Shown: piece by piece, positions 1 through 8,729 of the stretch
Numbering within the stretch: the stretch's first letter is position 1
Layout: every line of letters starts with the position of its first letter
DNA from: Bacteroides luti
Lineage (GTDB): Bacteria > Bacteroidota > Bacteroidia > Bacteroidales > Bacteroidaceae
Direction of reading: 5' to 3'
Length of the DNA: 64,000 bases
NCBI RefSeq assembly: GCF_900128905.1
Contig: NZ_FQTV01000006.1
Coordinates: forward strand, 165,061 to 229,060
Notes under the pieces: model-generated
Databases searched by the model: none
Told to the model about the DNA's origin: nothing
Seen by the model: only the letters and a program-made list of their open reading frames with translations
Position numbers and translations under genes: made by a program

Positions 1-1109
1 ATGAAATCGACTATTTTTTGGTGTTCTTCAATGCTTGTGTCTCCTAATTCTTTCATATCTCCAAGGATAACGATCTTGTGCTTAGCTTCCATTTTTTTGA
101 AATTCTTCAAGGCCGCCATCATACTTGTAGGATTAGCATTGTAAGCATCAATGATAAGTTTGTTGTCCTCAGTTTCTTTTAACTGCGAGCGGTTGTTTTG
201 AGGTGTATAGTTTGTTAATGCATGATCAATCTTGGCAGGTTCAACGCCGAAGAAGCGACCAATAGCCACTGCTGCCAATGCATTATCAAAATTATATTCA
301 CCAATTAGCTTGGTTTGAATGTGATGAATATTTCCATCTTTTCCTGCTTTCCAGTCAAAAGCAAGGTACGGAGAGCATGAAGTGACCTTTCCGTTCACAT
401 AAAGATTCTCTGTTGTTCCGTAATTGATAAGATTTAATCCTTCAGCAATATCCATCAGGAAAGGATTCTCATTCTGAATAAATACAATCGAATTCTCTTT
501 TTGACGTAAGAAATCGTAAAGTTCTCCTTTTGTTTTAATTACGCCTTCAAAAGAACCAAAACCTTCCAAATGAGCCTTGCCCACATTAGTAATAATGCCA
601 TAATCAGGTTCAGCAATATCAACTAAAGTCTTTATCTCACCGGGGTGATTAGCTCCCATTTCAATAACAGCCAAATCATGATGACCGCGGAGTTTTAATA
701 GAGTAATTGGCACTCCGATATGATTGTTCAGATTTCCCTGAGTATAAAGTACATTGTGAACTTCGGAAAGTACGGCAGCTATCAACTCTTTAGTCGTTGT
801 TTTACCGTTGGTTCCGGTAATCCCTATAACTTTAGTTCCTAGTTTCTTACGGTGATAGTTGGCAAGTTGCTGAAGAGTTTTCAAACAATCGTCAACTAAG
901 ATAATATGATTGTTATCCGGATCAGCATATTCAGCTTCGTCCACAACTGCATAAGCACAGCCTTCTGTTAAAGCCTTTTTTGCAAAAGAATTACCATTGA
1001 AATTGTCGCCTTTCAGAGCGAAAAAAATAGAATCGTCAGGGCAGTTGCGACTATCGGTTGTCACAACCGGGTATTGCAGATAAATTTGGTAAAGAGCAGC
1101 TATTGTCAT
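1..1109 (-). CDS. murF: UDP-N-acetylmuramoyl-tripeptide--D-alanyl-D-alanine ligase (MurF), C-terminus cut off
   Basis: ATP-dependent ligase that adds D-Ala-D-Ala to the UDP-MurNAc-tripeptide, the last cytoplasmic step of the peptidoglycan precursor. Reading leftward from the ATG at 1109 gives an N-terminus MTIAALYQIYLQYPVVTTDSR, followed by the Mur ligase P-loop GTNGKTTTKE, the central-domain stretch AVIEMGANHPGEI, and the inter-domain region DAYNANPTSM. About 369 codons are present. The family is usually around 430 or more residues, so roughly the last 60-100 residues lie outside the window. A Bacteroidetes-type -7 element (TAATTTTG, read on the minus strand at 1138-1145) lies just upstream and supports this start. 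The gene diverges from folP. Confidence 0.95.
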   Translation of the reverse strand, partial: MTIAALYQIYLQYPVVTTDSRNCPDDSIFFALKGDNFNGNSFAKKALTEGCAYAVVDEAEYADPDNNHIILVDDCLKTLQQLANYHRKKLGTKVIGITGTNGKTTTKELIAAVLSEVHNVLYTQGNLNNHIGVPITLLKLRGHHDLAVIEMGANHPGEIKTLVDIAEPDYGIITNVGKAHLEGFGSFEGVIKTKGELYDFLRQKENSIVFIQNENPFLMDIAEGLNLINYGTTENLYVNGKVTSCSPYLAFDWKAGKDGNIHHIQTKLIGEYNFDNALAAVAIGRFFGVEPAKIDHALTNYTPQNNRSQLKETEDNKLIIDAYNANPTSMMAALKNFKKMEAKHKIVILGDMKELGDTSIEEHQKIVDF

Positions 1110-1137
1110 ATCAATAATATTTGGAAATTTCTGTATG

Positions 1138-1145
1138 CAAAATTA
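1138..1145 (-). promoter_or_regulatory. Predicted -7 element of the murF promoter
   Basis: On the minus strand this reads TAATTTTG, an exact match to the Bacteroidetes -7 consensus TAnnTTTG, about 29 nt before the murF ATG. No clear -33 TTG box was identified at the right distance, so the call rests on the -7 element and its position. Confidence 0.45.
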
Positions 1146-1271
1146 GACAAAATATTGTTATTAATAAGTGCGAGCAATAAAAAATACTTCAATTTACCTT
1201 TTCTTTGCTTATAAACTATTATAGCCTTGAGGATGAACTAGTAATTTATTGACCAGCTTTTGGTTCAAACA

Positions 1272-1321
1272 TGTACAAGATTGAACTCAAACATGTACAT
1301 GATTGGAGGCGAACATGTACA
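1272..1321. repeat. TGTACA array A: three palindromes at 22-bp spacing
   Basis: TGTACA occurs at 1272, 1294 and 1316, exactly 22 bp apart. The copies share flanks of the type AACATGTACATGATTG, so they also read as direct repeats. The array lies in the 363-bp gap between divergent murF and folP, between their predicted promoters. The same 22-bp spacing occurs in two other intergenic regions of the window (11263-11334 and 42685-42756). Function is unknown. Confidence 0.8.
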
Positions 1322-1438
1322 TGATTGGCAAAAGACTTCTTGATTAAATGATTAGTTTATCAGGGAATGCTAGATAGTATAAACTTATTATTGTGGAAAA
1401 GATATAACGATTTAAAAAGAAGAATGAAAAATATTATG

Positions 1439-1446
1439 TATTTTTG
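1439..1446 (+). promoter_or_regulatory. Predicted -7 element of the folP-cdaA promoter
   Basis: TATTTTTG matches TAnnTTTG and ends 26 nt before the folP ATG at 1473. No convincing -33 TTG is seen at the usual distance. Confidence 0.45.
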
Positions 1447-1472
1447 CCATAAACAAATTGTAGTAAACAACA

Positions 1473-2324
1473 ATGATTAGTCAGTCTCTTTCGAAATATA
1501 TAAATGTGAATGGAAGACTTTTAGATCTTTCAACTCCGCAAGTGATGGGCGTTCTTAATGTAACTCCCGACTCTTTTTATTCAGGATGCCGTGCGCAAAC
1601 AGATGAAGCTATTGCTGACCGTGCCCGACAGATTTTGGAGGAGGGCGCTTCTATTATAGATATCGGAGCCTACTCATCGCGTCCCAATTGTGTAGATATA
1701 TCTCCCGAGGAAGAATTGAACAGGTTGCGATATGCATTGAAGATTTTGAATGAAGTTCATCCCGATGCGATTATATCTGTCGATACATTTCGTGCAAGCG
1801 TGGCAGAAGTCTGCGTGAAAGAATATGGAGTTGCTATTATAAATGATATTTCAGGCGGTGAAATGGATAAAAATATGTTCGATACCGTTATAGATTTACA
1901 GGTTCCATATATTATGCAACACATGCAAGGCACTCCTCAGAATATGCAAGATTCTCCTCATTATGATAATCTGATGAGGGAGACTTTCCTTTATTTCTCT
2001 GAAAAAATCCAGATGCTGCATGATAGAGGACTTAATGATATTATCCTTGATCCCGGCTTTGGTTTTGGCAAAACGTTGGATCATAATTATGAATTACTTA
2101 GTCATTTGGAAGAATTTAAAATATTTGAACTCCCTATACTCGTTGGATTGTCGCGGAAATCGATGATTACCAAATTATTGGATATTCCTACAACTGAAGC
2201 ATTAAATGGAACTACTGTTACCAATACAATAGCTCTCATGAAAGGTGCGGACATTATTCGAGTTCACGATGTAAAGGAGACCGTTCAAGCCGTTAAGATT
2301 GTTCAGAAATGTAGAAATCTATAA
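1473..2324 (+). CDS. folP: Dihydropteroate synthase
   Basis: Condenses p-aminobenzoate with hydroxymethyl-dihydropterin pyrophosphate in folate synthesis; the sulfonamide target. The 283-residue protein has the full family motif set in order: MGVLNVTPDSF (residues ~25-35), the IDIGAYSSRP loop (~61-70), SVDTF (~101), NDISGG (~123), DPGFGFGKT (~192) and LVGLSRKSM (~222). Length is normal for the family. It is followed after 11 nt by the diadenylate cyclase gene, so the two are probably co-transcribed, a pairing common in Bacteroidetes. Confidence 0.96.
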   Translation: MISQSLSKYINVNGRLLDLSTPQVMGVLNVTPDSFYSGCRAQTDEAIADRARQILEEGASIIDIGAYSSRPNCVDISPEEELNRLRYALKILNEVHPDAIISVDTFRASVAEVCVKEYGVAIINDISGGEMDKNMFDTVIDLQVPYIMQHMQGTPQNMQDSPHYDNLMRETFLYFSEKIQMLHDRGLNDIILDPGFGFGKTLDHNYELLSHLEEFKIFELPILVGLSRKSMITKLLDIPTTEALNGTTVTNTIALMKGADIIRVHDVKETVQAVKIVQKCRNL

Positions 2325-2335
2325 AGAATAGTAGC

Positions 2336-3100
2336 ATGCCTATAGAATTTGGAGTAAAAGACTTTATTGATATACTGTTAGTAGCATTCTTGCTATACTA
2401 CACATATAAGCTGATGAAAGCGTCAGGTTCTATTAATGTGTTTATTGGTATACTTGTTTTTATTCTTATATGGCTTGTTGTATCGCAGATTCTGGAAATG
2501 CGTTTGCTGGGATCTATTTTTGATAAACTGGTAAGCGTGGGTGTGCTTGCTTTAATTGTTCTTTTCCAGGATGAGATCCGGCATTTTTTACTTACTTTGG
2601 GTTCGCATCAACGAACTAGCATCCTGGCAAGGTTCCTCTCTGGAAGCAAGAAAGAACAAATGGATAAAAGTGATATTGTTCCTATTGTTTTGGCATGCCT
2701 TAATATGAGTAAACAGCGAATTGGTGCATTAATTGTAGTAGAAAAAAATGTTCCTCTTTATGATACTATTCGTACGGGCGAGATTATTGATGCAAATGTA
2801 AATCAACGATTAATAGAGAATATTTTTTTCAAGAACAGTCCTTTGCATGATGGCGCAATGGTAATCAGCAAAAAACGTATAAAAGCTGCCGGTTGTATTT
2901 TGCCTGTATCACATAATCTGGATATCCCGAAGGAATTGGGGCTTCGCCATCGTGCAGCTATGGGAATTTCACAGATAACGGATGCTCATGCTGTGATTGT
3001 CAGCGAAGAAACCGGTTTTATTTCGGTTGCATATCATGGACAATTCTATTTAAGGCTTAGTGCAGAGGAATTGGAGAGTATATTAACCAAAGAAGATTAA
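2336..3100 (+). CDS. cdaA: Diadenylate cyclase, CdaA/DacA type
   Basis: Makes the second messenger c-di-AMP from two ATP. The 254-residue protein has three N-terminal hydrophobic helices (~10-27, 33-53, 64-78) followed by a DisA_N catalytic domain with the motifs LHDGAMVI (~residue 175) and RHRAAMG (~205). This is the membrane-bound CdaA architecture (TIGR00159 family). It lies 11 nt after folP. Its stop codon overlaps the stop of the convergent GNAT gene (3097-3100), and no terminator is visible between them. No CdaR or GlmM gene lies next to it, unlike the Firmicutes arrangement. Confidence 0.93.
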   Translation: MPIEFGVKDFIDILLVAFLLYYTYKLMKASGSINVFIGILVFILIWLVVSQILEMRLLGSIFDKLVSVGVLALIVLFQDEIRHFLLTLGSHQRTSILARFLSGSKKEQMDKSDIVPIVLACLNMSKQRIGALIVVEKNVPLYDTIRTGEIIDANVNQRLIENIFFKNSPLHDGAMVISKKRIKAAGCILPVSHNLDIPKELGLRHRAAMGISQITDAHAVIVSEETGFISVAYHGQFYLRLSAEELESILTKED

Positions 3101-4149
3101 TTTAGCATCAGACTCATGTAAGGTTTCTGACGCTCAAATATTTGAAACTCTTTTGGTAATAATTCTGTTTTATATCCCATTAAAGCTTGTGTGAGTTCCT
3201 GAATACTGAAAGATTTGAAATCCTTATTTATTTCTGCTATCTCTAATTTGCCCGATTTTATCGAATAAAAAGCATTGTTCTTTTCAATAGACTCATCACT
3301 TATATTAAAGGAGACTTCAAGTTCAGGGTGCTGAATCGCATAAATCTTAAGCAGCTTTTCTGCATCAATAATTCGTGCCATTCCTAGAATATTCCCCATT
3401 TCATCGTTTGGAGGTATAATACAAGATATGTCTTTAACTTGAAATTGTTCTGCAGCAGTAAACAGAAGTGTGTCTCTTACCGAATTGTCATCAAAGAATA
3501 GCTCGGGTACATGAAGGGTATTATCTTTTACATAACAAAATAAAAGCCCTTTGATTTCTTCTTTTGACTTGACTATTAGTAATTCTCCACTTCCGAGTTT
3601 TAGATCGTCCATGATAACTAAAAAATCATCATAAGAATGTTGTATGCAGCATGGACGTTTTTTCATCTTTTCATCGAAGAAAGAGTAAACTTCTTTTTCT
3701 GAAAAAGACTGTGAAATATATTTGGATACAGTGAATTCAGAAGAAGGTTTTAATTCTTCAACTCTGAAGGTTTTATTTGAATATTCAAAAATAGGAGTAT
3801 ACCCCATTTTTGAATAATAGCTAAAAAGCCAATCTTCTGCAGGAATGAGCGTTGTTAAAGGGACTTCATTATCTTGCATTCGGGTAAATGACTTCAAAAG
3901 GAGCCTTTTCATCGCTCCTTTTTCTCTATGATCAGGATGTGTGCAAGCTCCGGATATGTATCCAGTAGAGATTATTTCCCCACAGAAAGTCATCGGATAA
4001 GGAAGAAGCTGTAAAGCAGAAATAACGTTTCCATTTTCCTCTATGGCAAGATTTACCTCGTCACTGTATCTTTTAGAAAAATACAGTTCAGTAAATGCTT
4101 CGTCATCTCCGAAACAAAGATTCCATAGCTTTTTGACTTCCTCCTTCAT
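3097..4149 (-). CDS. GNAT family N-acetyltransferase
   Basis: A 350-residue protein whose N-terminal ~150 residues carry a GNAT acetyl-CoA-binding core, seen as GYISGACTHPDHREKGAMKRLL at about residue 63-84 (V/I-x-P-x-x-R-x-x-G/A signature). The remaining ~200 residues are consistent with the two-lobed Eis-like acetyltransferases, but the acceptor cannot be told from sequence. It starts 6 nt after the DUF2156 gene and appears to be the last gene of the leftward operon lrgA-lrgB-DUF2156-GNAT. No signal peptide or membrane helix is visible. Confidence 0.75.
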   Translation of the reverse strand: MKEEVKKLWNLCFGDDEAFTELYFSKRYSDEVNLAIEENGNVISALQLLPYPMTFCGEIISTGYISGACTHPDHREKGAMKRLLLKSFTRMQDNEVPLTTLIPAEDWLFSYYSKMGYTPIFEYSNKTFRVEELKPSSEFTVSKYISQSFSEKEVYSFFDEKMKKRPCCIQHSYDDFLVIMDDLKLGSGELLIVKSKEEIKGLLFCYVKDNTLHVPELFFDDNSVRDTLLFTAAEQFQVKDISCIIPPNDEMGNILGMARIIDAEKLLKIYAIQHPELEVSFNISDESIEKNNAFYSIKSGKLEIAEINKDFKSFSIQELTQALMGYKTELLPKEFQIFERQKPYMSLMLN

Positions 4150-4155
4150 TGCATT

Positions 4156-5049
4156 TTATCCTTTTAATCGGGCTATATTTTTCTCTAAAAGTATGGCTGG
4201 CTGATAAGACAGCTTAGCTTTTCTCAATCCTTCTATGCCCAAATCTTCCTCACGGTTCAAGTAAACAAACTGTTCTGGTATATGTTTGGCGAATTCTTGG
4301 TTTATAACATTATATGCTCCTTCAATCTCTGTGTCAGCTTTTTCCACATGAACTCCAAAAGTTTCATGATTAATAGGCATCCCAAAAGTGAATGCAGCAA
4401 TTTTGCCGTTAACGTAAAGTATACCTCCGGTTAAACCTAATTCGTCAAAGTGATTTAATGCATAAGTCAGAGATTTACGTTCATTGCCTAATCCATTTTG
4501 TTGCCCACAGTCGTTAGCCTTGCACCATTCTTCTTCCAACCTCAAACATTCACTTATACGATCGGCTGTAATAGACACATATTCATAATCGGTATATGTT
4601 TTATAGAACTTATTTGCATGATTTCGTTTCGGCTGAAATTTTTTCCCTTTTAATTCGGCTAAATCGGTGCGGAGGTAAATGTAATCTACATAATCTCTGT
4701 TTGATGAAAAGTCGAACTTGCCAGGCATTAGTTTTTCTATTTCATCTTTCATATTATTGCAAACGCCATACATCAAAAAAGATTTTCCCTCACTTGCGGC
4801 ATCATCTATAATAGCCTCAAGAATCTTTTTTAAATCTCCTTCGCCAACCGGCATCATATAGGCTAGCTCATTATTCATGTGGAATTTGAATAACAAGAAT
4901 CCATCAACTATGGCAAACTTTGTATCATACATAAATCGCCAGCTACATAAATTAGAGAACGAAAGATCGCAATTCTTTCTTTCGCTATTCATTGTAATAG
5001 AGGTAATAGCCTCTTTATCTTCGAGTGTTATATCTTTGAATTTTATCAT
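4156..5049 (-). CDS. DUF2156 / phosphatidylglycerol lysyltransferase C-terminal-like protein
   Basis: A soluble 297-residue protein resembling the DUF2156 (LPG synthetase C-terminal, GNAT-fold) family. Recognisable stretches are KRNHANKFYKTYTDYEYV (~residue 142-159), LEEEWCKANDC (~172-182) and the late GHV/VNREEDLGIEGLRKAKLSYQP segment (residues ~263-282). Unlike MprF it has no membrane domain, so the aminoacyl transfer role known for MprF cannot be assumed. It sits between lrgB (29-nt gap) and a second GNAT-like gene (6-nt gap), which suggests co-expression. Function inferred at family level only. Confidence 0.7.
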   Translation of the reverse strand: MIKFKDITLEDKEAITSITMNSERKNCDLSFSNLCSWRFMYDTKFAIVDGFLLFKFHMNNELAYMMPVGEGDLKKILEAIIDDAASEGKSFLMYGVCNNMKDEIEKLMPGKFDFSSNRDYVDYIYLRTDLAELKGKKFQPKRNHANKFYKTYTDYEYVSITADRISECLRLEEEWCKANDCGQQNGLGNERKSLTYALNHFDELGLTGGILYVNGKIAAFTFGMPINHETFGVHVEKADTEIEGAYNVINQEFAKHIPEQFVYLNREEDLGIEGLRKAKLSYQPAILLEKNIARLKG

Positions 5050-5078
5050 ATGATATCACCAACAAATTATTTGCCATT

Positions 5079-5774
5079 TTATAATAAGTCTAACAATCTC
5101 AATATAGTAGGAGTGAAAAGTGCTGTGAAAATACCGTTTAAAGTAAGTCCTAAACTTGCATATGCACCATACTTCCCGCTTACGTCCATAGCCGTTGATG
5201 TGCCAACGGCATGTGCTGCGGTTCCCATTGAAAGCCCTTGTGCTATGGGACTTTCTATTTTTAAAAGAGACAATATCTGAAATCCGAATATGGCTCCGAA
5301 TAATCCAACGCATACCACTACTGCTGCAGTTAACGATGGTATTCCTCCAATTGTTTTTGTCACTTCCATAGCAATTGGAGTTGTGACAGATTTGGCAGCA
5401 AGCGACAAAATGACTTCTTTACTGCCACCTAGTAACTTAGCAATTAAAACTACTGAAATTACTCCAATTATGCAACCGGCTAGTTGCGAGAATAAAATAG
5501 GCCACAGTTGCTTTTTTATTTTCTCCAGTTGGAGATATAAAGGAACTCCAAGTGCTACAACTGCCGGCTTTAGCCAGAATTCAATAAATTGACCACCAAA
5601 ATGGTATGTTTCGTAACTGATATTGCACAACCTTAAGAATAAAATTAATGCAGCAATTGTAAGTAATATGGGGTTGAGCAAAACCCAACCAGTCTTCTGC
5701 TGAATATATTTGGAAAAGAAATAGATTCCAAATGTTATTGCTAAAAGGAATAAGGGGTTTTCTAGATAATTCAT
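5079..5774 (-). CDS. lrgB: LrgB/CidB-family inner-membrane protein
   Basis: A 231-residue polytopic membrane protein of the LrgB family (antiholin/murein hydrolase-associated, also proposed to export small organic acids). It shows repeated hydrophobic helices, the PxAVALGVPLYLQ region and the conserved KSVTTPIAMEV and GTAAHAVGTSTA segments. The ATG at 5774 is chosen (MNYLENPLF). It overlaps the lrgA stop as ATGA (5771-5774), the usual coupling geometry, so a longer reading from 5804 is unlikely. It is followed by the DUF2156 gene 29 nt later. Confidence 0.92.
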   Translation of the reverse strand: MNYLENPLFLLAITFGIYFFSKYIQQKTGWVLLNPILLTIAALILFLRLCNISYETYHFGGQFIEFWLKPAVVALGVPLYLQLEKIKKQLWPILFSQLAGCIIGVISVVLIAKLLGGSKEVILSLAAKSVTTPIAMEVTKTIGGIPSLTAAVVVCVGLFGAIFGFQILSLLKIESPIAQGLSMGTAAHAVGTSTAMDVSGKYGAYASLGLTLNGIFTALFTPTILRLLDLL

Positions 5775-6109
5775 TTTATTTTTCTCATTAATTGGTGAAC
5801 CCATCCTGTGACTACAAGTACCAGAATAGTACTGATTATTGATGCAATGGCAATCGGCCAGAACTGAGCTGATATAATATCAAAGTAAAGCATTAATGCA
5901 ACCCCGGGGGGCACAAAAAAGAATCCTAAATTAGCAACCAGGAAATCAGACATTCCTTTTACCCATTTCAATTTTACCCAGCCTAGTTTTAGAAAAAGTG
6001 TAAGTAACAACATCCCAATTATACTTGATGGGAGTTTTATCTCTGTGAGATAGACGGTTAATTCACCTAATGCCAAGCAACCAAACAAAATAAAGCACTG
6101 ACGTATCAT
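5771..6109 (-). CDS. lrgA: LrgA/CidA-family small membrane protein
   Basis: A 112-residue holin-like membrane protein, partner of LrgB. Four hydrophobic segments are visible, with the family motif ELTVYLTEIKLPSSIIGMLLL near residues 16-36 and FFVPPGVALM near 65-74. The ATG at 6109 is preferred over a TTG at 6136, because that TTG lies inside a -7 promoter element. First gene of the leftward operon; its stop overlaps the lrgB start by 4 nt. Confidence 0.9.
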   Translation of the reverse strand: MIRQCFILFGCLALGELTVYLTEIKLPSSIIGMLLLTLFLKLGWVKLKWVKGMSDFLVANLGFFFVPPGVALMLYFDIISAQFWPIAIASIISTILVLVVTGWVHQLMRKIK

Positions 6110-6133
6110 AATGTATCCTATTAAAAACTGATG

Positions 6134-6141
6134 CAAAATTA
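6134..6141 (-). promoter_or_regulatory. Predicted -7 element of the lrgAB operon
   Basis: Minus-strand TAATTTTG, matching TAnnTTTG, 24 nt before the lrgA ATG at 6109. It overlaps a TTG that could be mistaken for the start. Confidence 0.5.
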
Positions 6142-6328
6142 GGGATTAATTGCTCAAATAACGAAAAAAGTATCATAAATGATTAATATGAAATATAATG
6201 TTTATTGATACTCATTTCAAAAACTTTTAAATTTGTTATGATAAAAATTGATGCGTTATTGTATTTACTTTAAATATTTGTTCTTGTTTCTAAAAATAGC
6301 TAATTATAAACACTAAATTCTTTTTGAT

Positions 6329-6351
6329 TTTGATATTAATGGTTAAATTTG
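6329..6351 (+). promoter_or_regulatory. Predicted promoter of the first TPR regulator
   Basis: A -7 element TAAATTTG at 6344-6351 lies 22 nt before the ATG at 6373. TTTG boxes at 6323-6326 and 6329-6332 are candidate -33 elements, though the spacing is slightly short. Confidence 0.45.
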
Positions 6352-6372
6352 CCAAACTAGTGAAATCATTGT

Positions 6373-8037
6373 ATGAGAAGCATCATTCATTATATCGTTT
6401 TTATGTTATTTATTGCTTGCATCCTTTCTTCCTGCCGTTCAGATCGACAGTCGGATGATTATTTGGAGCATGCAGAATCTTTGTTGGATCAATATCCAGA
6501 CAGCGCTTTAATTTTTCTGAATAAAATAACTCCAAAAGATTTGTCAACTGGAGAATATGCACGTTATTGTCTACTCATGACTCAGGCGAGAGACAAAAAT
6601 GGCCTGCCGTTGACTTCAGATTCGTTGATCAGCGTTGCCGTTGAATACTTTAATGATAAAAAAGATCTTGATACCAAAGCAAAAACTTATTTTTATGCAG
6701 GTCGCGTAAATCAGGATATGCAGAATGCTAAGCAAGCGATGGAATATTTTCTAAAAGCAGCGGATTTCTTAGAAGATAGTAAAGATTATAAATTAAAGTA
6801 TCTGATTTATTATTATTTAGGGGATCTTTATTTAAATGAAGGACTTTTTGATTCTGCTTTGAAATCGAATCGTCAGGCCTTTTATTATTCACAACTTCTT
6901 AATAATAAAGGCTATATGGCCTATGCTCTTAGAAGTATTGCTTTCGCATATTCAGGTAAAAAAGAACATCGCAATGCTTTAAAATATTATTTTAAAGTAT
7001 TAAATATCCTTCCAAAATCGGATGTTAGTGCGCTTGCTATATTGTTTAATGAAATGGGTATCCAATATAATCATTTAAAGGACTATTCTCTTGCGCTTAA
7101 AACGGTTAATAAAGCTATTAGTATAAATCAGGATAGTGCTAAATTGCTATATAACTATTTTGTTAAAGCAGAGATTTATTCTAATACGCATCAATATGAT
7201 TCAGCTTCTTATTTTTATAATAAAACGACACATAGCCTAGACCTTTATACAAAAACTGAAAGCTATAATAAACTATCTAAACTAGAAAGAAATCGTGGAG
7301 ATATAAATAAGGCGTTGTTTTATAATGATTCTTATTTAAATTATAGAGACTCTATAGAAAGCAAATTACATGCTGATATGATTATAAAGATGCAAAATAT
7401 TTATCAACATAAAAAGTCTGTTGAGAAAATACAATACCTTACTTTGGAGAAAAATCAGCAAAAGATGGTTCTTTATTTAATTAGTGCCATCTCTTTAGGT
7501 ATTTTGTCTTTGTTGGCTAGTATCCTTTTATTATACAGGAGTCGTAAAGAACGACAGACTCGTGAATTGGAATTAGTAGTTCAGAAAGAAAAAGAAGAGT
7601 CACAAATAGCAAAAGCCAGATTGCAAGAGAGCGAACTGGTAAGAATACGAAAAGAAAAAGAGTTGTTGGAAAAAGAAATGGAACTCCGCACTGACTTTTT
7701 TAGCAGACTTAATAATATTACTTTTCCTTTCCTTTCAGTTCAGGAAGGAAAAGAAGGATATATCAGGTTAACACAAGAAGATTGGGAGGCAATTGTTAAG
7801 AATACAGATGCAGCTTTCGACCATTTTTCTGTCCGCCTGGCTAAATCCTTTCCCGAACTTAAAAGAGATGAAATTCTCTTCTGCTGCTTAATAAAAATGA
7901 AATTAGGTTTAAACACGTTATCCTCTGTTTACAACCTTACAAAAGATGCTATCTCAAAAAGAAAAGAACGTATTAAGAAGAATAAAATGAGAATAGAAGA
8001 TGGGCGGTCGTTAGATCAATTCCTTGCCGATTTTTAG
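6373..8037 (+). CDS. TPR membrane-spanning transcriptional regulator (paralog 1)
   Basis: A 554-residue one-component regulator. It starts with a hydrophobic segment ending in a lipobox-like LSSC (~residues 17-20), then several tetratricopeptide repeats (~30-330), a single membrane helix (~365-388, LYLISAISLGILSLLASILL), a charged coiled coil (~390-440), and a C-terminal LuxR-like helix-turn-helix (~490-545, containing DEILFCCLIKMKLGLNTLS). The arrangement suggests an extracytoplasmic TPR sensor linked to a cytoplasmic DNA-binding end. It is closely similar over its length to the protein at 9231-10877. No kinase or receiver domain is present. Target genes are unknown; the adjacent small secreted protein is an obvious candidate. 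Confidence 0.82.
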   Translation: MRSIIHYIVFMLFIACILSSCRSDRQSDDYLEHAESLLDQYPDSALIFLNKITPKDLSTGEYARYCLLMTQARDKNGLPLTSDSLISVAVEYFNDKKDLDTKAKTYFYAGRVNQDMQNAKQAMEYFLKAADFLEDSKDYKLKYLIYYYLGDLYLNEGLFDSALKSNRQAFYYSQLLNNKGYMAYALRSIAFAYSGKKEHRNALKYYFKVLNILPKSDVSALAILFNEMGIQYNHLKDYSLALKTVNKAISINQDSAKLLYNYFVKAEIYSNTHQYDSASYFYNKTTHSLDLYTKTESYNKLSKLERNRGDINKALFYNDSYLNYRDSIESKLHADMIIKMQNIYQHKKSVEKIQYLTLEKNQQKMVLYLISAISLGILSLLASILLLYRSRKERQTRELELVVQKEKEESQIAKARLQESELVRIRKEKELLEKEMELRTDFFSRLNNITFPFLSVQEGKEGYIRLTQEDWEAIVKNTDAAFDHFSVRLAKSFPELKRDEILFCCLIKMKLGLNTLSSVYNLTKDAISKRKERIKKNKMRIEDGRSLDQFLADF

Positions 8038-8181
8038 TGTTTTTAATCTCTATTTTTTTAATTTGTCCAATATTACAGTCTCAAATTATTGTTTAATTTG
8101 AGTTTAAGATATTGTATTATAGGTGATTAGCTGATGATTGAGATGTCCAACGTTTTTTTTGATTAATCAGCCTTTATCCAT

Positions 8182-8189
8182 TATTTTTG
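8182..8189 (+). promoter_or_regulatory. Predicted -7 element for the DUF3244-like gene
   Basis: TATTTTTG matches TAnnTTTG about 50 nt upstream of the ATG at 8240, which gives the small gene its own promoter separate from the upstream regulator. Confidence 0.45.
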
Positions 8190-8239
8190 TATCAAGCAAT
8201 TTTTGAAATCGAATTTAAAAAATATTAAAAATAAGCATT

Positions 8240-8617
8240 ATGAAAAAGTCATTATTCATTGCAATGTGTTGCTCGCTCTTTTTTGTGTCATCTTTGTATG
8301 CGGAAACTTATGACTCAAATTTAATCAATTTACAAGCAGGTCGTGATAAGAGTTTTAGACCAACATCTGTTGTAGAAACTGCAATTCCTATAACTGCAAC
8401 CATTGATGTAGATTTGGTAACTCTAAGTTTTACTTCAAATTTAGGAAATGCAACTGTCACTATTGAGAACTCTTTGGGCGAAGTTGTGTATGAAAATACA
8501 TTGAATGCTCAAGCCGGAACAATTCTTCCAATCTCTTTAGCTGGATCAGAATCTGATACATACTATATTGAGATTAATAGTGGTAGCAAGAAATGGTTTG
8601 GAGAATTTGATTTATAA
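8240..8617 (+). CDS. Small secreted DUF3244-like protein
   Basis: A 125-residue protein with a clear signal peptide (MKKSLFIAMCCSLFFVSSLYA, cleavage after about residue 21) and a ~100-residue beta-rich remainder (TIDVDLVTLSFTSNLGNATVTI, then YYIEINSG), consistent with the DUF3244 family of small exported Bacteroides proteins. Biochemical role unknown. It has its own promoter and a strong terminator (8671-8705), and lies between two paralogous TPR regulators, so regulation by one of them is plausible but not shown. Confidence 0.72.
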   Translation: MKKSLFIAMCCSLFFVSSLYAETYDSNLINLQAGRDKSFRPTSVVETAIPITATIDVDLVTLSFTSNLGNATVTIENSLGEVVYENTLNAQAGTILPISLAGSESDTYYIEINSGSKKWFGEFDL

Positions 8618-8670
8618 TAAAAATCAATTTAATCGATTGATTAATTAGATAGTTATTGACACTCAGTTTT

Positions 8671-8706
8671 AAGCGCTGACTTTTGTGAAAAAGTCAGCGG
8701 CTTTTA
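8671..8706 (+). terminator. Rho-independent terminator after the DUF3244-like gene
   Basis: Left arm CGCTGACTTTT and right arm AAAAGTCAGCG form a stem with loop GTGA, extended outward by AAG/CTT across one bulged base, and followed by CTTTT. It lies about 55 nt after the stop at 8617. A GTG at 8685 that could open the next reading frame falls in this hairpin loop. Confidence 0.8.
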
Positions 8707-8729
8707 TAAATATTAGTTTTAGTTTGGAT

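Noticed and set aside
6134..6136. TTG start giving a longer LrgA
   Set aside because: The codon lies inside the -7 element TAATTTTG. The ATG at 6109 gives a normal holin-like N-terminus.
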